DNA of 64,000 nt from Saprospiraceae bacterium (lineage in GTDB: Bacteria; Bacteroidota; Bacteroidia; Chitinophagales; Saprospiraceae): the NCBI GenBank assembly GCA_016714785.1, contig JADKCC010000010.1, forward strand, positions 186,001 to 250,000. The letters are read 5' to 3'. Within the stretch, counting starts at the first letter, position 1, and the number at the start of each line of letters is the position of its first letter. The position numbers were made by a program, and so were the translations under genes. This document shows, piece after piece, positions 28,310 through 40,200 of this stretch. Below the pieces are notes generated by a model. The model was given only the letters and a program-made list of their open reading frames with translations, did no database searches and was not told the origin of the DNA.

Positions 28310-28366
28310 TCACATCATCATGTGACAGGGTATTTTTGATACCCAAGTCGATAAGTCGTAATTTTG
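28310..28366 (+). promoter_or_regulatory. LytTR-gene promoter with regulon palindrome
   Basis: TCACATCATCATGTGACA (palindrome 28310-28325, then CA), a 33-nt spacer, then TAATTTTG at 28359-28366, a TAnnTTTG element. A TTTTTG at 28333-28338 is a possible -33 motif. A small GGGTAT-TTTTG-ATACCC hairpin (28328-28344) lies in the spacer. The gene starts at 28391. Confidence 0.7.
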
Positions 28367-28390
28367 GCGCCAAATATAGTGCTGATAAAC

Positions 28391-28777
28391 ATGAAATTAG
28401 TAAAGCAAACAATCCAAGTTGCGTCTTTGAGAGTGGAATCAGAGCCAATCATCATTTGTCATGAGACATCACTTCACAATGCCATATTAGCATCGGGTCG
28501 CATTATGCTACCAATTCCTGGTGGCTATCAGTGTTGTTTGCCTGATGATATTTTGTATTTAAAAGCAGAAAGCAATTACACAGAAATCTTTTATAAGGAT
28601 GGTTCCAAAAAATTATTGTCCAAGACGCTTAAAGTATTAGAAGATATCCTCCCATCTCATAGGTTTTTTAGAACACATAAAAGTTATGTAGTTAATGCGG
28701 CACATATCACAGATATTGTCTTATCTACAAGAAAAGGCAGTAAAATTGATGGGAGGTATCAAAATACCAATCTGTAA
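28391..28777 (+). CDS. LytTR-domain DNA-binding protein without receiver
   Basis: 128 residues from the ATG at 28391; an upstream TTG start at 28364 would lie in the promoter. The C-terminal ~95 residues are a LytTR DNA-binding domain: ILYLKAESNYTEIFYKDGSK, then LLSKTLKVLEDILP and RFFRTHKSYVVNAAHI. There is no receiver domain; the ~35 N-terminal residues are short and unassigned. Stand-alone LytTR regulators are common in Bacteroidota. Its placement under the same palindrome as the two-component operon suggests it is a second-tier regulator of the local surface-protein genes, though that is inference. Confidence 0.85.
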   Translation: MKLVKQTIQVASLRVESEPIIICHETSLHNAILASGRIMLPIPGGYQCCLPDDILYLKAESNYTEIFYKDGSKKLLSKTLKVLEDILPSHRFFRTHKSYVVNAAHITDIVLSTRKGSKIDGRYQNTNL

Positions 28778-28816
28778 GCGTAAAATTAGTATGTTTAATA
28801 ATAAATCAAGAAATTT

Positions 28817-29976
28817 ATGAAAAATCTTTTGTATTTTTTTATTTTGTTTTCGAGTGTTCGGGCATTCGCACAAGTCTCGATTGTCGGCACGGCCACTCCT
28901 AGCAATAATTGGACTACGGATCATAATATGACCGAAACAGCTCCGGGTTCAGGGGTTTGGACAATTACTATTACCCTTACTGCAAATGAAATTAAATTTA
29001 GAAAAATAATAGTTGGACGATCAACTGGGGCAGCACATCCTTTCCAGCAGGGACTGGCGTGCAAGATGGACCCAATATACCTGTCGCCAATCCTGGTGAA
29101 TATGCCATCACATTTAATGAAAGTACTGGAGTATATAGCTTTGTCTGTCAATGTTTATCTGGAGGTATTGTATTCGATGAGCAAAGCGATATTGATAATT
29201 TTGCAACAAACTATCCGGGATGTGTGAGGGTGTTGGGCAATGTGAACATTAAAGATGCAGTGACTGGAACTATTAACAATTTGAATGGTTTGGCCCAGCT
29301 TACTGAGATAAATGGAGATATGACAATTGGTCAATTTCCAGGTCCAAGTAACATCAATTTGTTATCGCTATCAGGCTTAAACAATATTAATTCCATAGGC
29401 GGCACACTATCGATATCATCCAACTCAGCCTTGGCGACTCTTTCCGGTCTAAATGGACTTACTTCAATAGGAGAACATCTTTATATTAGTAATAATAATT
29501 TGTTGATAAATCTTTCTGGTCTAAGTGTACTAAATTCCATCAGTGGTGGTATCAATATAAATGGTAACGATATGCTCACTACTCTAGATGATTTAATTGG
29601 TCTTAATTCGATCGGAAGTTTTTTGTATATTGGTGCTAATTCATCTTTAGCGACAGTGTCTGGTTTAAATGGGATTAATTCTCTAGGCGGTACTCTTGAA
29701 ATTTGGAATAATGGTGCATTAATAAGTATTTCTGGTTTAAATGGACTTACTTCGCTCGGTGGATCTCTTCAAATTAGTTCTAATGATGCTTTAGCAAATA
29801 TGTCTGGATTAAATGGCCTTTCTTCCATCTTTGGTGATTTATTTATTTATAATAATAATTCTCTTCCGAATGTATCAGGTTTAAATGGCCTTTCTTCTTT
29901 AGATGGTGGCTTTATATTCAAGGCAATGATGCCTGCGGCTTATGACAAATCTAGTCAGGCTTTCTATTGTGGATAA
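28817..29976 (+). pseudogene. SusF/SusE-type domain plus L-domain repeats, 5' fragment
   Basis: Starts MKNLLYFFILFSSVRAFAQ, a signal peptide. A SusE/SusF-type starch-binding domain follows: TATPSNNWTTDHNMTETAPG and, after a shift in the A-tract 29002-29006 that one added A repairs, NNSWTINWGSTSFPAGTGVQ and PGEYAITFNESTGVYSF. Then a Cys-Gln-Cys linker leads to receptor L-domain-like beta-helix repeats of about 24 residues (LSGLNNINSIGGTLSIS; SALATLSGLNGLTSIG). The frame is lost near 29915 and ends at 29976. Starch-binding domains of this type normally accompany Sus-like systems, which suits the nearby GH13 lipoprotein. No sorting domain is seen on this fragment. Confidence 0.7.
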
Positions 29977-30455
29977 CCTTACTTCAATCAATCGCGTTCT
30001 TAAATAAGTACCACAATCCATTGTTATCCGACATCTCTGGCAATTAAAAATATAAACCCAAGTGGCATCAATAACGTATAAAATCCTTCATCGAGTCACC
30101 TTAACATCACGAACAACCCACTCCTCTCCGAGTGCGATATCCTATGTCTGTAATTATCTTGATTTACCGGAAGTATGGCTACTATCTCTGCAATGCGGCT
30201 AATTGTATAAATAGATCTAGCAGTAGAAATCTGTGCAAGTCCACTGCTCGAAAGTGGTATTACATTTACTAGTCAGGCACAGATCGATGCCTTCCTGCCT
30301 ATGTATCCTGGGTGTACTAAAATTTGGGGCAATGTAAAAATTGACGATGCGGTGGCAGGAAACATCACAAATTTGAATGGCCCCTCGCACAGATTACGGA
30401 AATAAATGGATATCTGTGGATTAGAAATAATAGTGGATTAACCAGCCTCTCTGGC
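29977..30455 (+). pseudogene. Degraded middle of the L-domain protein
   Basis: Recognisable pieces lie in changing frames: IVDNLTSINRVL, NPLLSDISG, NPLLSECDILCL, then GITFTSQAQIDAFLPMYPGC and KIWGNVKIDDAVAGNITNLN before a shift near 30382 that joins LAQITEINGYLWIRNNSGL of the next open stretch. They correspond to the end of one L-domain module and the start of the next, so a continuous gene once spanned 28817-32819. At least four shifts or stops are needed to read it through. Confidence 0.6.
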
Positions 30456-32819
30456 ATGCAAAATCTGATAGCAATCAATAATGAATTGTGGATTGGAACC
30501 AATAGCGCTTTGACCAATATTAATGCATTGAGTGGATTGCAGACGATTGGAACGGATTTATTGATCACAAATAATGATGCCTTGATTGATTTACAAGGAC
30601 TTAGTAGCTTACTATCTGTAGGGGCAGGTATCTCTATAAATTATAATGCGATCCTTCAAAATTTGAATGGTTTGGAAAGTTTAACTTCCACTTATAATTA
30701 CATTCAAATTGTCGAGAATGGAGCACTCCAAAGTGTCAATGGGCTCAATAATATTACCTACATAGGTGGAGAATTATGGATCGAAAATAATCCATCACTC
30801 ATAGACTTGGCTGCCCTACAAAATGTAGGTGCAATAAATGGTCATTTAAGACTGAATAATAATGATGCGCTGGTCCATATCAACGGTCTAACAAATGTTT
30901 TTAATATCAATGGAGACCTTAATATCGCAGGCAATTTTGCATTAAATTCTCTAACTGGCCTAAATACCTTACTCTCATTGGATGGAAATATTTTTATGTC
31001 CAACAATTTTTCATTGACAAATTTGACAGGTCTAGAAGGTCTCACGTCGATCAATGGATTACTCTATTTTTTCAATAACGCAGCTTTGACTAATCTAAAT
31101 GGGATCAAAAATATCAACCCAAGTACGATCCATCCTGACCCCGATTGGGTAGGACTTGATCCGCTCACACTACTCAATAATCCACTTTTATCCGAATGCG
31201 ACGTTTTAAGCATTTGTAGTTATTTAGAAGTCTTGGTAAATACTGCTACCATATCAGGCAATGCTGTAGGCTGCCAAAGTCGCACACAAGTAGAAACGGA
31301 ATGCAATACCCATTGCTCCTATGCAGGTATTACCTTTACATCACAAGCACAAATTGACGCTTTCCCTTCTTCTTATCTAGGATGTAGCAAGATTTGGGGA
31401 GATATCATCATACAAGATGCAGTTGGTGGAGATGTCATCAATGACCTAAATCCATTGTCACAAATCACTGAAATTGGTGGAAGTTTAAAAATATATGGTA
31501 ATGCTGGTTTGACAAGTTTATATGGCTTACACAACATTACAAAAATAGAATCCGATGTAGATATTTATAACAACGATGCTTTGGTTGACTTTAACCTTGG
31601 TGCACTTAATACCATAGGTGGCTTCTTTTGGATAGATGACAATGATGCTTTGGTCAATCTTTATACTACAGGTGCCATCACTTCTATTGGTAGCTTTATT
31701 TCCATCATCAATAATAATATGCTCGAAGGATTAGCCATACTTGGGTCGCTTCATCATATTGGAGGAAATCTCTCTATTTTTGATAATCCAGCCTTGGGAA
31801 ATGTCGAAGACTTTGGAAATCTATATACCATCGGCGGGAACCTTGATATCAATAATAATGTGGCATTAATCTCCTTAGGTGGCATGTCTGATCTAGACAT
31901 CATTGGTGGTGATGTCTTAATCCATGATAATGCCTTATTGCAGGGTGTCAATGGGTTTAATGCTTTATCTTCTTGCGGTGGAGATATACAAATATACAAT
32001 AATCCTGTTTTAACTTTGATTTCAAGTTTTGCTGTCTTACCTATTTTAGGAGGCTATCTATCTATTCATGATAATATTGCGATGACGACATTGAATGCCT
32101 TTCAAAATCTAAGTACCATTGAAGGATATATGACGATTTATAATAACCCACTGCTTACAGAGATTATAGAGATGACAAATCTTACACAAATTGGTGGAAT
32201 ATTATCCATAAGCAATAACAATACCCTGTTCAATATAATAGGTTTAAACAATATCAATCCTTCCACTATAGATTATTTAATTATCAATAATAATCCTAAT
32301 TTGGCCATCTGCAATCTAAAAAGTGTATGCGAGTTTTTGGCTATCAATGCTATATCTGCATCCATCAGCGGAAATGCTTTAGGATGCAACAACATTATTC
32401 AAGTGATTACCTCATGTTCATGCTCTACGTCGGCAAATCTATTGGCGTCAGGACCTACCGCTATTTGTGATCAAACCACTACAACACTCAAATTAATCAT
32501 AGACGGTGGGACCAACCCTTTTACCATTAAATACACAGATGGAACAAATGTTTTTGTATTACCAAACTACATTAAAGGTTCCGTTTTTCCAGTATCACCA
32601 TCTATCAATACCACTTATTCTTTGGTAGATGTCATAGATGCATTTACGTGTTTCGGGACGGGAAATACAGGTACACCTGCCATTACAGTATATCCTTACT
32701 CTACCATATCTGACGGTAATTTTAGTGCTCCAGCTACATGGGAGGGAGGCTGTGTACCTCCTTTGCCATTGCCTACTGGTAAGACGATATCTATCAATCA
32801 TAATGTGGTAAAAAATTGA
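30456..32819 (+). pseudogene. L-domain repeat protein, 3' fragment
   Basis: An open stretch of 787 residues without its own signal peptide, continuing the protein of 28817. It holds two receptor L-domain modules, each opening with the same signature (second one: YAGITFTSQAQIDAFPSSYL) and ending in a Cys-rich cap (LLSECDVLSICSYLEVLV; NLAICNLKSVCEFLA). The last ~120 residues contain an Ig-like segment (SGPTAICDQTTTTLKLIIDG) and the opening of a G8-like domain (WEGGCVPPLPLPTGKTI). It stops at VVKN with no T9SS tail, so the C-terminus may also be truncated. Calling it pseudogene depends on the upstream damage being real. Confidence 0.65.
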
Positions 32820-32944
32820 TTTTTATACTGTTATGTTTTGGAAATCATACATTTTAAAAAATAGGAATAATAGTAATTTATTTTCAAAAAAAACAGTTCA
32901 TTAGAATCCATCTGTGGCATAAATGAATGGTTGTATATACAATC

Positions 32945-33001
32945 TCACATGATCATGTGACAGGCCAATTTTCTTGTATATCTTTTCCCTACCTACCTTT
33001 G
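32945..33001 (+). promoter_or_regulatory. Promoter of short T9SS/collagen-like operon with regulon palindrome
   Basis: TCACATGATCATGTGACA (palindrome 32945-32960, perfect over 16 bp), exactly 33 nt, then TACCTTTG at 32994-33001. TTCTTG at 32971-32976 is a weak -33 candidate. The ATG at 33038 follows, supporting that start over a later one at 33088. Confidence 0.7.
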
Positions 33002-33037
33002 TATTATCAATTTTGATCACCATCTTAATATTGAAAT

Positions 33038-33543
33038 ATGATGTTATGTAACCTAAGAAATGGTCTCAACCAATCACTAAAAATATTATGTTTTCTAGTG
33101 TGTTTCTATTCACACAAAACAATGTATCAGCACAATGTTTTTACAGTCCTGTCATTGCCAAAGAATATTTTACAGGTGAGTGTGGAGAGCAATATTCACA
33201 AAATCTATTAAATGTTCAAATCTCCGTTTATGGCAATCATAATGGCCTACACTTTACATCTCCTTTAACAAATGATGTGAATGCTACAGCGACGCAAGAC
33301 TTCACATTTGAACTGGAACTGTATCCCAATCCTACTTTTGGACTTATAAATATCAAATGGGGACAAGCTGAAGATGCAGATGTTTTTATATACTCACAGC
33401 TCGGGCAGTTGATTTCAAAATCTAATATTACCGCTTATTCAGCTAGTGAACTAGATGTCCAGAATCTTTTACCAGGCTATTATATCATCAAGGCAGTAAC
33501 AGCCAACAATCAAACATTTATCTCCAAACTTATCAAACAATAA
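33038..33543 (+). CDS. Short secreted protein with T9SS sorting domain, one frameshift
   Basis: The open stretch from 33088 encodes 151 residues, but its start lacks a proper signal peptide. Reading from the ATG at 33038 gives MMLCNLRNGLNQSLKILCFL, a basic then hydrophobic signal. One added A in the tract 33116-33119 then joins NNVSAQCFYSPVIAKEYFT, with cleavage after SAQ. The repaired length is 168 residues. About residues 85-168 are a type A T9SS domain (LELYPNPTFGLINIKWG; LLPGYYIIKAVTA; FISKLIKQ). The mature region is only about 50 residues and unrecognised. It starts an operon with the collagen-like gene 4 bp downstream. Confidence 0.7.
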
Positions 33544-33547
33544 TAAA

Positions 33548-36408
33548 ATGAAAAATTTAATTTTAAGCTTCTTCATTATTCTATTTTGCTATTCAATCCA
33601 AGCTCAATCATTCAACTATCAAACTATAGTCAGAAATAGTAGTGGTGCTCCTAAGCAAATACTGCCGTAAATTTGAGATTTACTATATTAGAAACAGCAT
33701 CGTCAGGAGTATTGTATCGCGAACTTCAAAATCCCACCACAGATCAGTATGGTTGGCTTTCTCTTACAGTTGGATCGGGCGTTCCAGTCACGGGTACATT
33801 TGCAATTTTAGATTTTTCTGTAAAAAGATATTTATTAGTTGAATGCAGTACGGATGGCGGAAGTACTTATGGTGAAATAGGAGTTAGCGAACTTCATGCA
33901 GGAGGTATTGGCCCCAAAGGCGATAAGGGTGATCCTGGTATTGCTGGAGCCAAAGGCGACCAAGGGGAACCAGGTGATGTAGGTCCAAAAGGTGATAAAG
34001 GTGATGCTGGAGCTCAAGGTCCCAAAGGTGATATAGGAATAACTGGGCCAAAGGGCGACCGAGGCGAGCAAGGGATACAAGGCGTTGCTGGCCCCAAAGG
34101 AGACAAAGGTGATGCAGGAAGTGGCGTCAAGATTGTAGGTTCATTACCCGATGCATCTACCCTGCCAATACCTTACACTGGTTTGATAGGTGATATGTAT
34201 ATTACCCAAAATGATGGAAACGGGCATGTTTGGTCTGGTACAGTCTGGACTAATGTTGGACAAATTAAAGGGCCAAAAGGCGACCAAGGGATTCAAGGTG
34301 TTGCGGGACCAAAAGGTGACAAAGGAGATACAGGTGCTACTGGTCCACAAGGAAGCAAAGGGGATAAAGGTGACCAAGGGCTTGTTGGGATGACAGGTAC
34401 AAAAGGTGATACTGGCGATCAAGGTATTCAGGGTGTGCAAGGTGTTGCAGGACCAAAAGGAGATAAAGGAGACCCTGGTAGTAGTTTCGCATTACCATAT
34501 ATTGGAAGTGCCAATACATCTGGGCTTGAACCTGTATTTCAAATTACTCAAACTGGCAATGGCAGAGCCGCCATCTCTGGTATATATGGAAATATAGCAG
34601 TGGGATCTGGATTATCAGGTGTAGGTATTAGTGGATCTTCAAATATATCTACTGGAATATTAGGTTCATCATCTGCTGGAACTGGGTATGCAGGGGTGAC
34701 TGGAATAGGTTACAATGGTGCCAAAGGAATAGAAGGAAGAGGGAATGCAAGCTCCACAGCTGGATACTTTGAATCAACAGGTTCTGGGCTCGCTGGTTTT
34801 TTTAGATCCAATACTGGAGATGCTGGATATTTTACTTCTGCTGCTGGATATGCATTGATTACAGACCAAGGCAATGTTGGGATTGGTACACCTACACCAA
34901 CAGCAAAATTGGAAGTCAATGGGCAACTAAAAATAACTGGTGGTGTTCCTGGTGTTGGCAAAATCTTAACATCTGATGCATCAGGATTGGCTACATGGCA
35001 ATTACCTATATCTGGTGGTAGTGGCTCCAACTGGCAAAGCAATGATTTACGTCCTTCCCTTCTTCAAAACAAAACGTCACATAATCAAGTTTTGATCAGC
35101 TCTGAACCTGGTAGCATTGCTGTCCTTGACAATACAGTCCTGACTGTAGCTGGACAAAATGCCAATACCATCGCTAGTTTTATCACCCAAAATGTTACCA
35201 ATGGATCTAAAGCAGTAAAAATAGATATACAAGGTACATCCACCACTTTTACAGATCCTATTGCTTTGGATATCAATAACAAACCTTTTACGGACTCTGG
35301 CATAGGCTTAAAAATCAATGCAGGAAATGCGGCTATTGATGCTCATGGAGATCTGAATGGTATCATATCGACATCTTTGGACCTAGGAGTAGCAGGTCAC
35401 TTCACTGGTGGTACTGGAGTAGTTGCTATAGGAAAAAATACAGGAGTTTTAGGTTCATCTACTTTGGCAGCAAATGGTGCTATTGGAGTAAATGGGCAGT
35501 TCGATGCTATGGGCAGTTTTGAAGGAATAGGTGTACAAGGTATTGCATTGCCTTCGGGAGCAACTATTAGAGAGTATAAAGGATTTGGGTTTGGAGGTGT
35601 ATTCAAAGGAGGAAATAAAGGTATTCATGCAGAGTCCAAAATCAATCCTTCTTCAACTTACTTACTTGACTTAAGAACTTATCCTAAAATCTATGGTCAT
35701 CAGGATAGACCTATGGCTGGATACTTTCAGTCGCATTCTAGTGTGGGATTGATGGCTATTAGTAATGACACTCACGCAGGTATTGATGGCAGTGCTTATG
35801 GTATTGGCGTGGTAGGCCGTAGTAATACTGTAGGAACAGCTACCACAAGTATAGGTGTATATGGCGAAGGGGAAGGCCAAGGAGATAGGGTAGGAGTAAT
35901 GGGCCATGCAGAAGCCAATCCTACAAATATTTCTATAGGTGTTAAAGGAACTGCCGTTGGTGATTTGGGTATAGGGGGCGAATTTAAAGCGGCAGAAGGA
36001 TTAAATGTAGAAGGCTCAAGAGTAGGGATTATTAGTACTGCACCGACCAATGAGTTTATAGGCTCAGCTAATACACAACCTATCTTGAGATTGCAACATT
36101 TATCGGTAGCTGGTGGTACAGCTTTAGAACTTCATAATGGATATATAAAAGTTAACCAAAGTGCTCCTGCAAAAACAGCTTATGTACATACTACAAGTGT
36201 TGCAAATACTTTGAGTAATGTGACAGAATTAAATTATCCTGGTATGAGTGAGACAGATATGATCTTTGTTACGCATGCCTATCAGGGGCAGTATATAATA
36301 AGTCCAGTTGGTGTGTGGTGGGATGGTGATCAATGGACGATATATAGAGAAGATACAAATGCTATGCAAATAGGTGAAAAATTTAATGTCTTAATTATCA
36401 AACAATAA
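33548..36408 (+). CDS. Collagen-like repeat surface protein, frameshifted near the N-terminus
   Basis: Starts MKNLILSFFIILFCYSIQAQ (signal peptide) and SFNYQTIVRNSSGAP. A one-base loss near 33653 moves the frame, after which ANTAVNLRFTILETASSG continues uninterrupted. The repaired length is 953 residues. About 120-315 hold Gly-X-Y collagen-like repeats (GPKGDKGDPG; GPKGDIGITGPKGDRGEQG), interrupted by a 50-residue insert (VGSLPDASTLPIPYTGLIG). A long glycine-rich beta-helix-like region follows (YGNIAVGSGLSGVGISGSSN; tail-fibre-like AKLEVNGQLKITGGVPGVGK). It ends VLIIKQ without a clear sorting domain. Likely a long fibrous surface protein; the 5' ORF is short and the main ORF lacks a signal, so expression depends on the frame being intact. 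Confidence 0.8.
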
Positions 36409-36435
36409 TTTTTAAATTTAATAAATACACATTTA

Positions 36436-36882
36436 ATGAAAAATATATTAATCATTTCTTTAGTTCTTCTGATTGTATCTTGTAGTAAAGATGATGACAC
36501 TAGTGTTGTGCCTGGTACTTCCGTGCTATCTATGAAAATCAATGGCACACAATGGTCTGGAAATATCATAGGTAATATGATAGATGAAACCACAGACAAT
36601 TTAGTAGTACAATCATTTAATACTTCTCCAGAAAGTTTTGGATTTACTATAGAAGATTTTACAGGTGTAGGTGACTATCCTACATCACAGGGTTCTAATT
36701 TCACTGGTGCTTTGTTTTCACGCAAGGATAAAGTAATTTTTAGTGGCGGTGGTACTGATATAAAATATAAAGTTACTAGCATAGAAGGATCAGGAACTTC
36801 GAAAAAAGGACATGGTACTTTCTCTGGCATTATGAAAAGTTCCGCAGGGGAAGTGTTGACAATTACTGAAGGTAAATTTTGA
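36436..36882 (+). CDS. DUF6252-like lipoprotein
   Basis: 148 residues with a lipoprotein signal (MKNILIISLVLLIVSC, Cys16, followed by SKDDD, an export-type acidic stretch for Bacteroidota surface lipoproteins). The mature part (LSMKINGTQWSGNIIGNMID; FTIEDFTGVGDYP; GHGTFSGIMKSSAGEVLTIT) matches small beta-sandwich lipoproteins of the DUF6252 type. Function unknown. It starts 27 bp after the collagen-like gene and probably shares its transcript, suggesting an envelope anchor or partner. Confidence 0.75.
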   Translation: MKNILIISLVLLIVSCSKDDDTSVVPGTSVLSMKINGTQWSGNIIGNMIDETTDNLVVQSFNTSPESFGFTIEDFTGVGDYPTSQGSNFTGALFSRKDKVIFSGGGTDIKYKVTSIEGSGTSKKGHGTFSGIMKSSAGEVLTITEGKF

Positions 36883-37240
36883 GTTGGCCAACATATTCTA
36901 AATAAATTTATTAGGGTATGATTTTTTCTCACTCTTTGAATTTGTAGCATAACACCTGAAATTTTAAACTAACCACCATTGGTGTCAGATGGAAGTAAAA
37001 TCAATAATGACGTTAATGGTGGTTTTATTTTTGGGCTATGTATTTTATCAGTAACTACACTTTTTCTCCAAATATTTTGTACTCAGGACCTTGATTTTGA
37101 TAGTATGATTAAAAGAATTATTATAAAATATAAAGGTTATAGGTAAGTCAAGAGAAATTTAAAATAAAATTATCGAAAAAGCAAATAATTTTTTGTATTA
37201 TTCTTGTTTTATGATTTATCTTTACAAGAAATTTTGTTTT
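36883..37240. other. Intergenic with a possible long-loop terminator
   Basis: AACCACCATT near 36971 can pair with AATGGTGGTT near 37014 followed by TTATTTTT, a terminator-like arrangement with a long loop. No gene or exact TAnnTTTG box is seen before the next ATG at 37241; TATTCTTG near 37198 is one mismatch off. Confidence 0.4.
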
Positions 37241-40200
37241 ATGAGATCTATTTTTCTATCTATCGTCATATTACTAATATCATTTCAGGCATTCAGCCAA
37301 ATTAAGCCCCAAAATGATGAATGTTCTAAGGCTGTTTATGCTAAACTAGACACATTATATCAACAAAAAGATATCCTCCCTAATCTGGATAGTATCCCTT
37401 TTTGTGGGCAGCAAAAAGAGTATTACGAGGTGTGTGGTATGAAATCAATGGCAATGACAGTATCCTAATGGTGAAGGTAGTATCTGACTATGCAAATGCA
37501 CTTATCATCGAAGGCTCTTGTTCTAATCTCTCATGTGTAGAAAATGGTAATTATTATCGGCCCATCAGTCGATTTATTGAAAAAGGTAAAACGTATAAAA
37601 TTTTTGTGTACTCAGATAGTGGTAGTAAATCTGATTACTCAGTCACTTTTTCGGCTTTTCCTACTGTAGAAGCCAGCAAATGCGAATCAGCTCCATTTCT
37701 TGATTGTGGAGGTGAATTAAATATTAATTCATCTGGACTTATAAATTCCCCAACTACACTTTGTAATATTTACAATTTCGGCTATAAATATATGTGGTTC
37801 AGAATTAAGGGAAATGGTGGCCTTCAAACTATTCGTTACAATTCATCTGAGTTTTCATCATTTATTTCTTATATCTATGAAACTACATGTGGGGACTCCA
37901 TGCAGTGTGTTTTAAATAGACCCTATTACAATGAACTGTCCATTATTACTGAATTAAATAAAGAGTATTTAGTACAAGCCGCCATGACTGCATCTATTAA
38001 CAGCCTTGTTTCAGTCACATTAGATTGTAGATCATTAGACCTAAATTTAACATGTGAAGGAGCTAAAAGCCTAAGCTGTGGCAAACGATATGAGAATGAA
38101 CAGTTGCAAAACATTTATGTAAATACTTTAAATCAAGAAAATAATAAGCAATATGGATTATGGTATAAGTTGCCCCGAGAAGTTGGCAAACAAGTTCAAT
38201 TAAACTTCGATGGCAATACCTATGGTAATATGCAAGTTAATTTATACAAATCTGACGCTGGAGATTGCTCCAATTTGGTTAAAATCTATAATAATACTAT
38301 CAATGTGTCAGATGATAAATTTTATTTGGACATGATTGATGATGAGCAATATTACATGTTGTTGACCGATTATTCAAGTGTTCCATTCAACCTAAGTGTT
38401 ACATGTTTAGATATAACCTATGATAACAATTCGTGTGAAAAAAGCGAAATAATAAATATTTGTGGGGATACACTTACCTTATTTAATTCATTTTGTCTAG
38501 ACAAGACGAGCACCAATTTGCCAAATGACTACAACCAAAGTGGCAAGTGGTTTAAGTTTACTGGTGGAACTAAACCCATAGTGATCTCATCTGATTTTAA
38601 TGGTCAAATACCTGTAGCTATTTATAATACAGATTGTGGAGCAATAGGTGAACCCATTTTTTGGAGCTTAGTTCATTATAATAGTAGTAGCAGCTATTTT
38701 AATGTTACTGAGGGGCAAGAATACTATATTCGTATTAATTACGATTATTCTAAAAACTTGCAAGCTTTTAATTTATATTTCAGTTGTCTTGAAGCAGATA
38801 TCACTGGCCTTAGATGCGAAGACGCTGTCAAGTTAGAATGTGGCAAACCTACCCTGATTAAACAAGATTATGTAATTCAGAATCTAATTACCGAAAGTAG
38901 TTGTGGCTCGATCAATGGATATTCATGGTTTAGAGTTGACGGTGATGGTGGAATCAAAAGCATATCTGGAGATAACGTGTATAGAATTGCAGTCTATAAA
39001 AGCACGGATTGTCAAAATTTTGAATGCTGGGCTATCTCGTATTATTATAATTACGTTACATTTCCAACTGAAGATGGTGTTACGTACTATTGTATTGTAT
39101 ATGGTGGCGATCAAGCAAGTAATGTTACAATGAGATGTGAAGATGAAAACATCAATAGCACTTGCAGTAAGGCTATTTCATTTTCATGTGCTGACGTCGC
39201 ATTTCCCCTTGATTTTAGGAATACGTTTCAGATCGATAGTGCAATATATACTCCATCCTCGCTATGGTATCAGATATCAGGTGAAGATAGAGTGGTTAAG
39301 ATTAATACCAAATATTATTCAAATATCCGGATATATAATAGTTGCAATCAAGATACAATTTACCGTCCGTCAGGGTTAAGTTTTAGTTTGTTTTTGGCGA
39401 AAGGTAAAGAATATTATATTGAAGTAATTCCCTCTGGCACGCCATTGGATAGTATATTTTTGACATGTCGTGATCATTATGAACATAATAATACTTGCCA
39501 AACAGCCAAAAATGTGGTATGTGGCACACTCTTCAGAATTAATATAGAGAATAGTCTTTCCACTACTATAGGAAGTAATCAAGATACAATATATTTCCCT
39601 TACAAATCGGCTTGGTATCAATTTATAGGTGATGGTCAAACTTGGGTTTTTTCACCTACAAATTTAGATGGTTATAGTTATGAAATTTATGAAGATGGGT
39701 GTGATGATACACCATTAGTGTCTGTAGATAATTATTATTATAACGCTAAATTTGTAGTTAATTCCGAACTTGGGAAGACTTACAAAATAAGATTGAAACT
39801 ATATGATTATATGTCATTTGTCAATTTTAATGTAGAATGCTTACCTTCGATTTCCAATTTCAATTGTCAAAGGGCAGCTACAATATCTTGTGATACTACT
39901 ATAACAATTAAAACACAAGATGTCAGCCAAGACGTGGTTCAAGTGCCAGGTGTAGGACAATTAAAGAATGTGAGTTGGTACAAGCTGGAGTCAAGTGACA
40001 ATTCATATTTAAAACTTGAAACTTATTCTGGCGCTGGGATAGTTTTTGAATCTACCGGAAACTGTGATTCATTAAAACAAATTCTAAAATTATTTGGTAC
40101 TGAACCTGTTTTTGTTGAAAGGAAACAAGGTATGACACATTACTTAGCCATAGGTAATTTTAATTATTATACACAAGAAGAAGTTGTTAAATTTCGGCAT

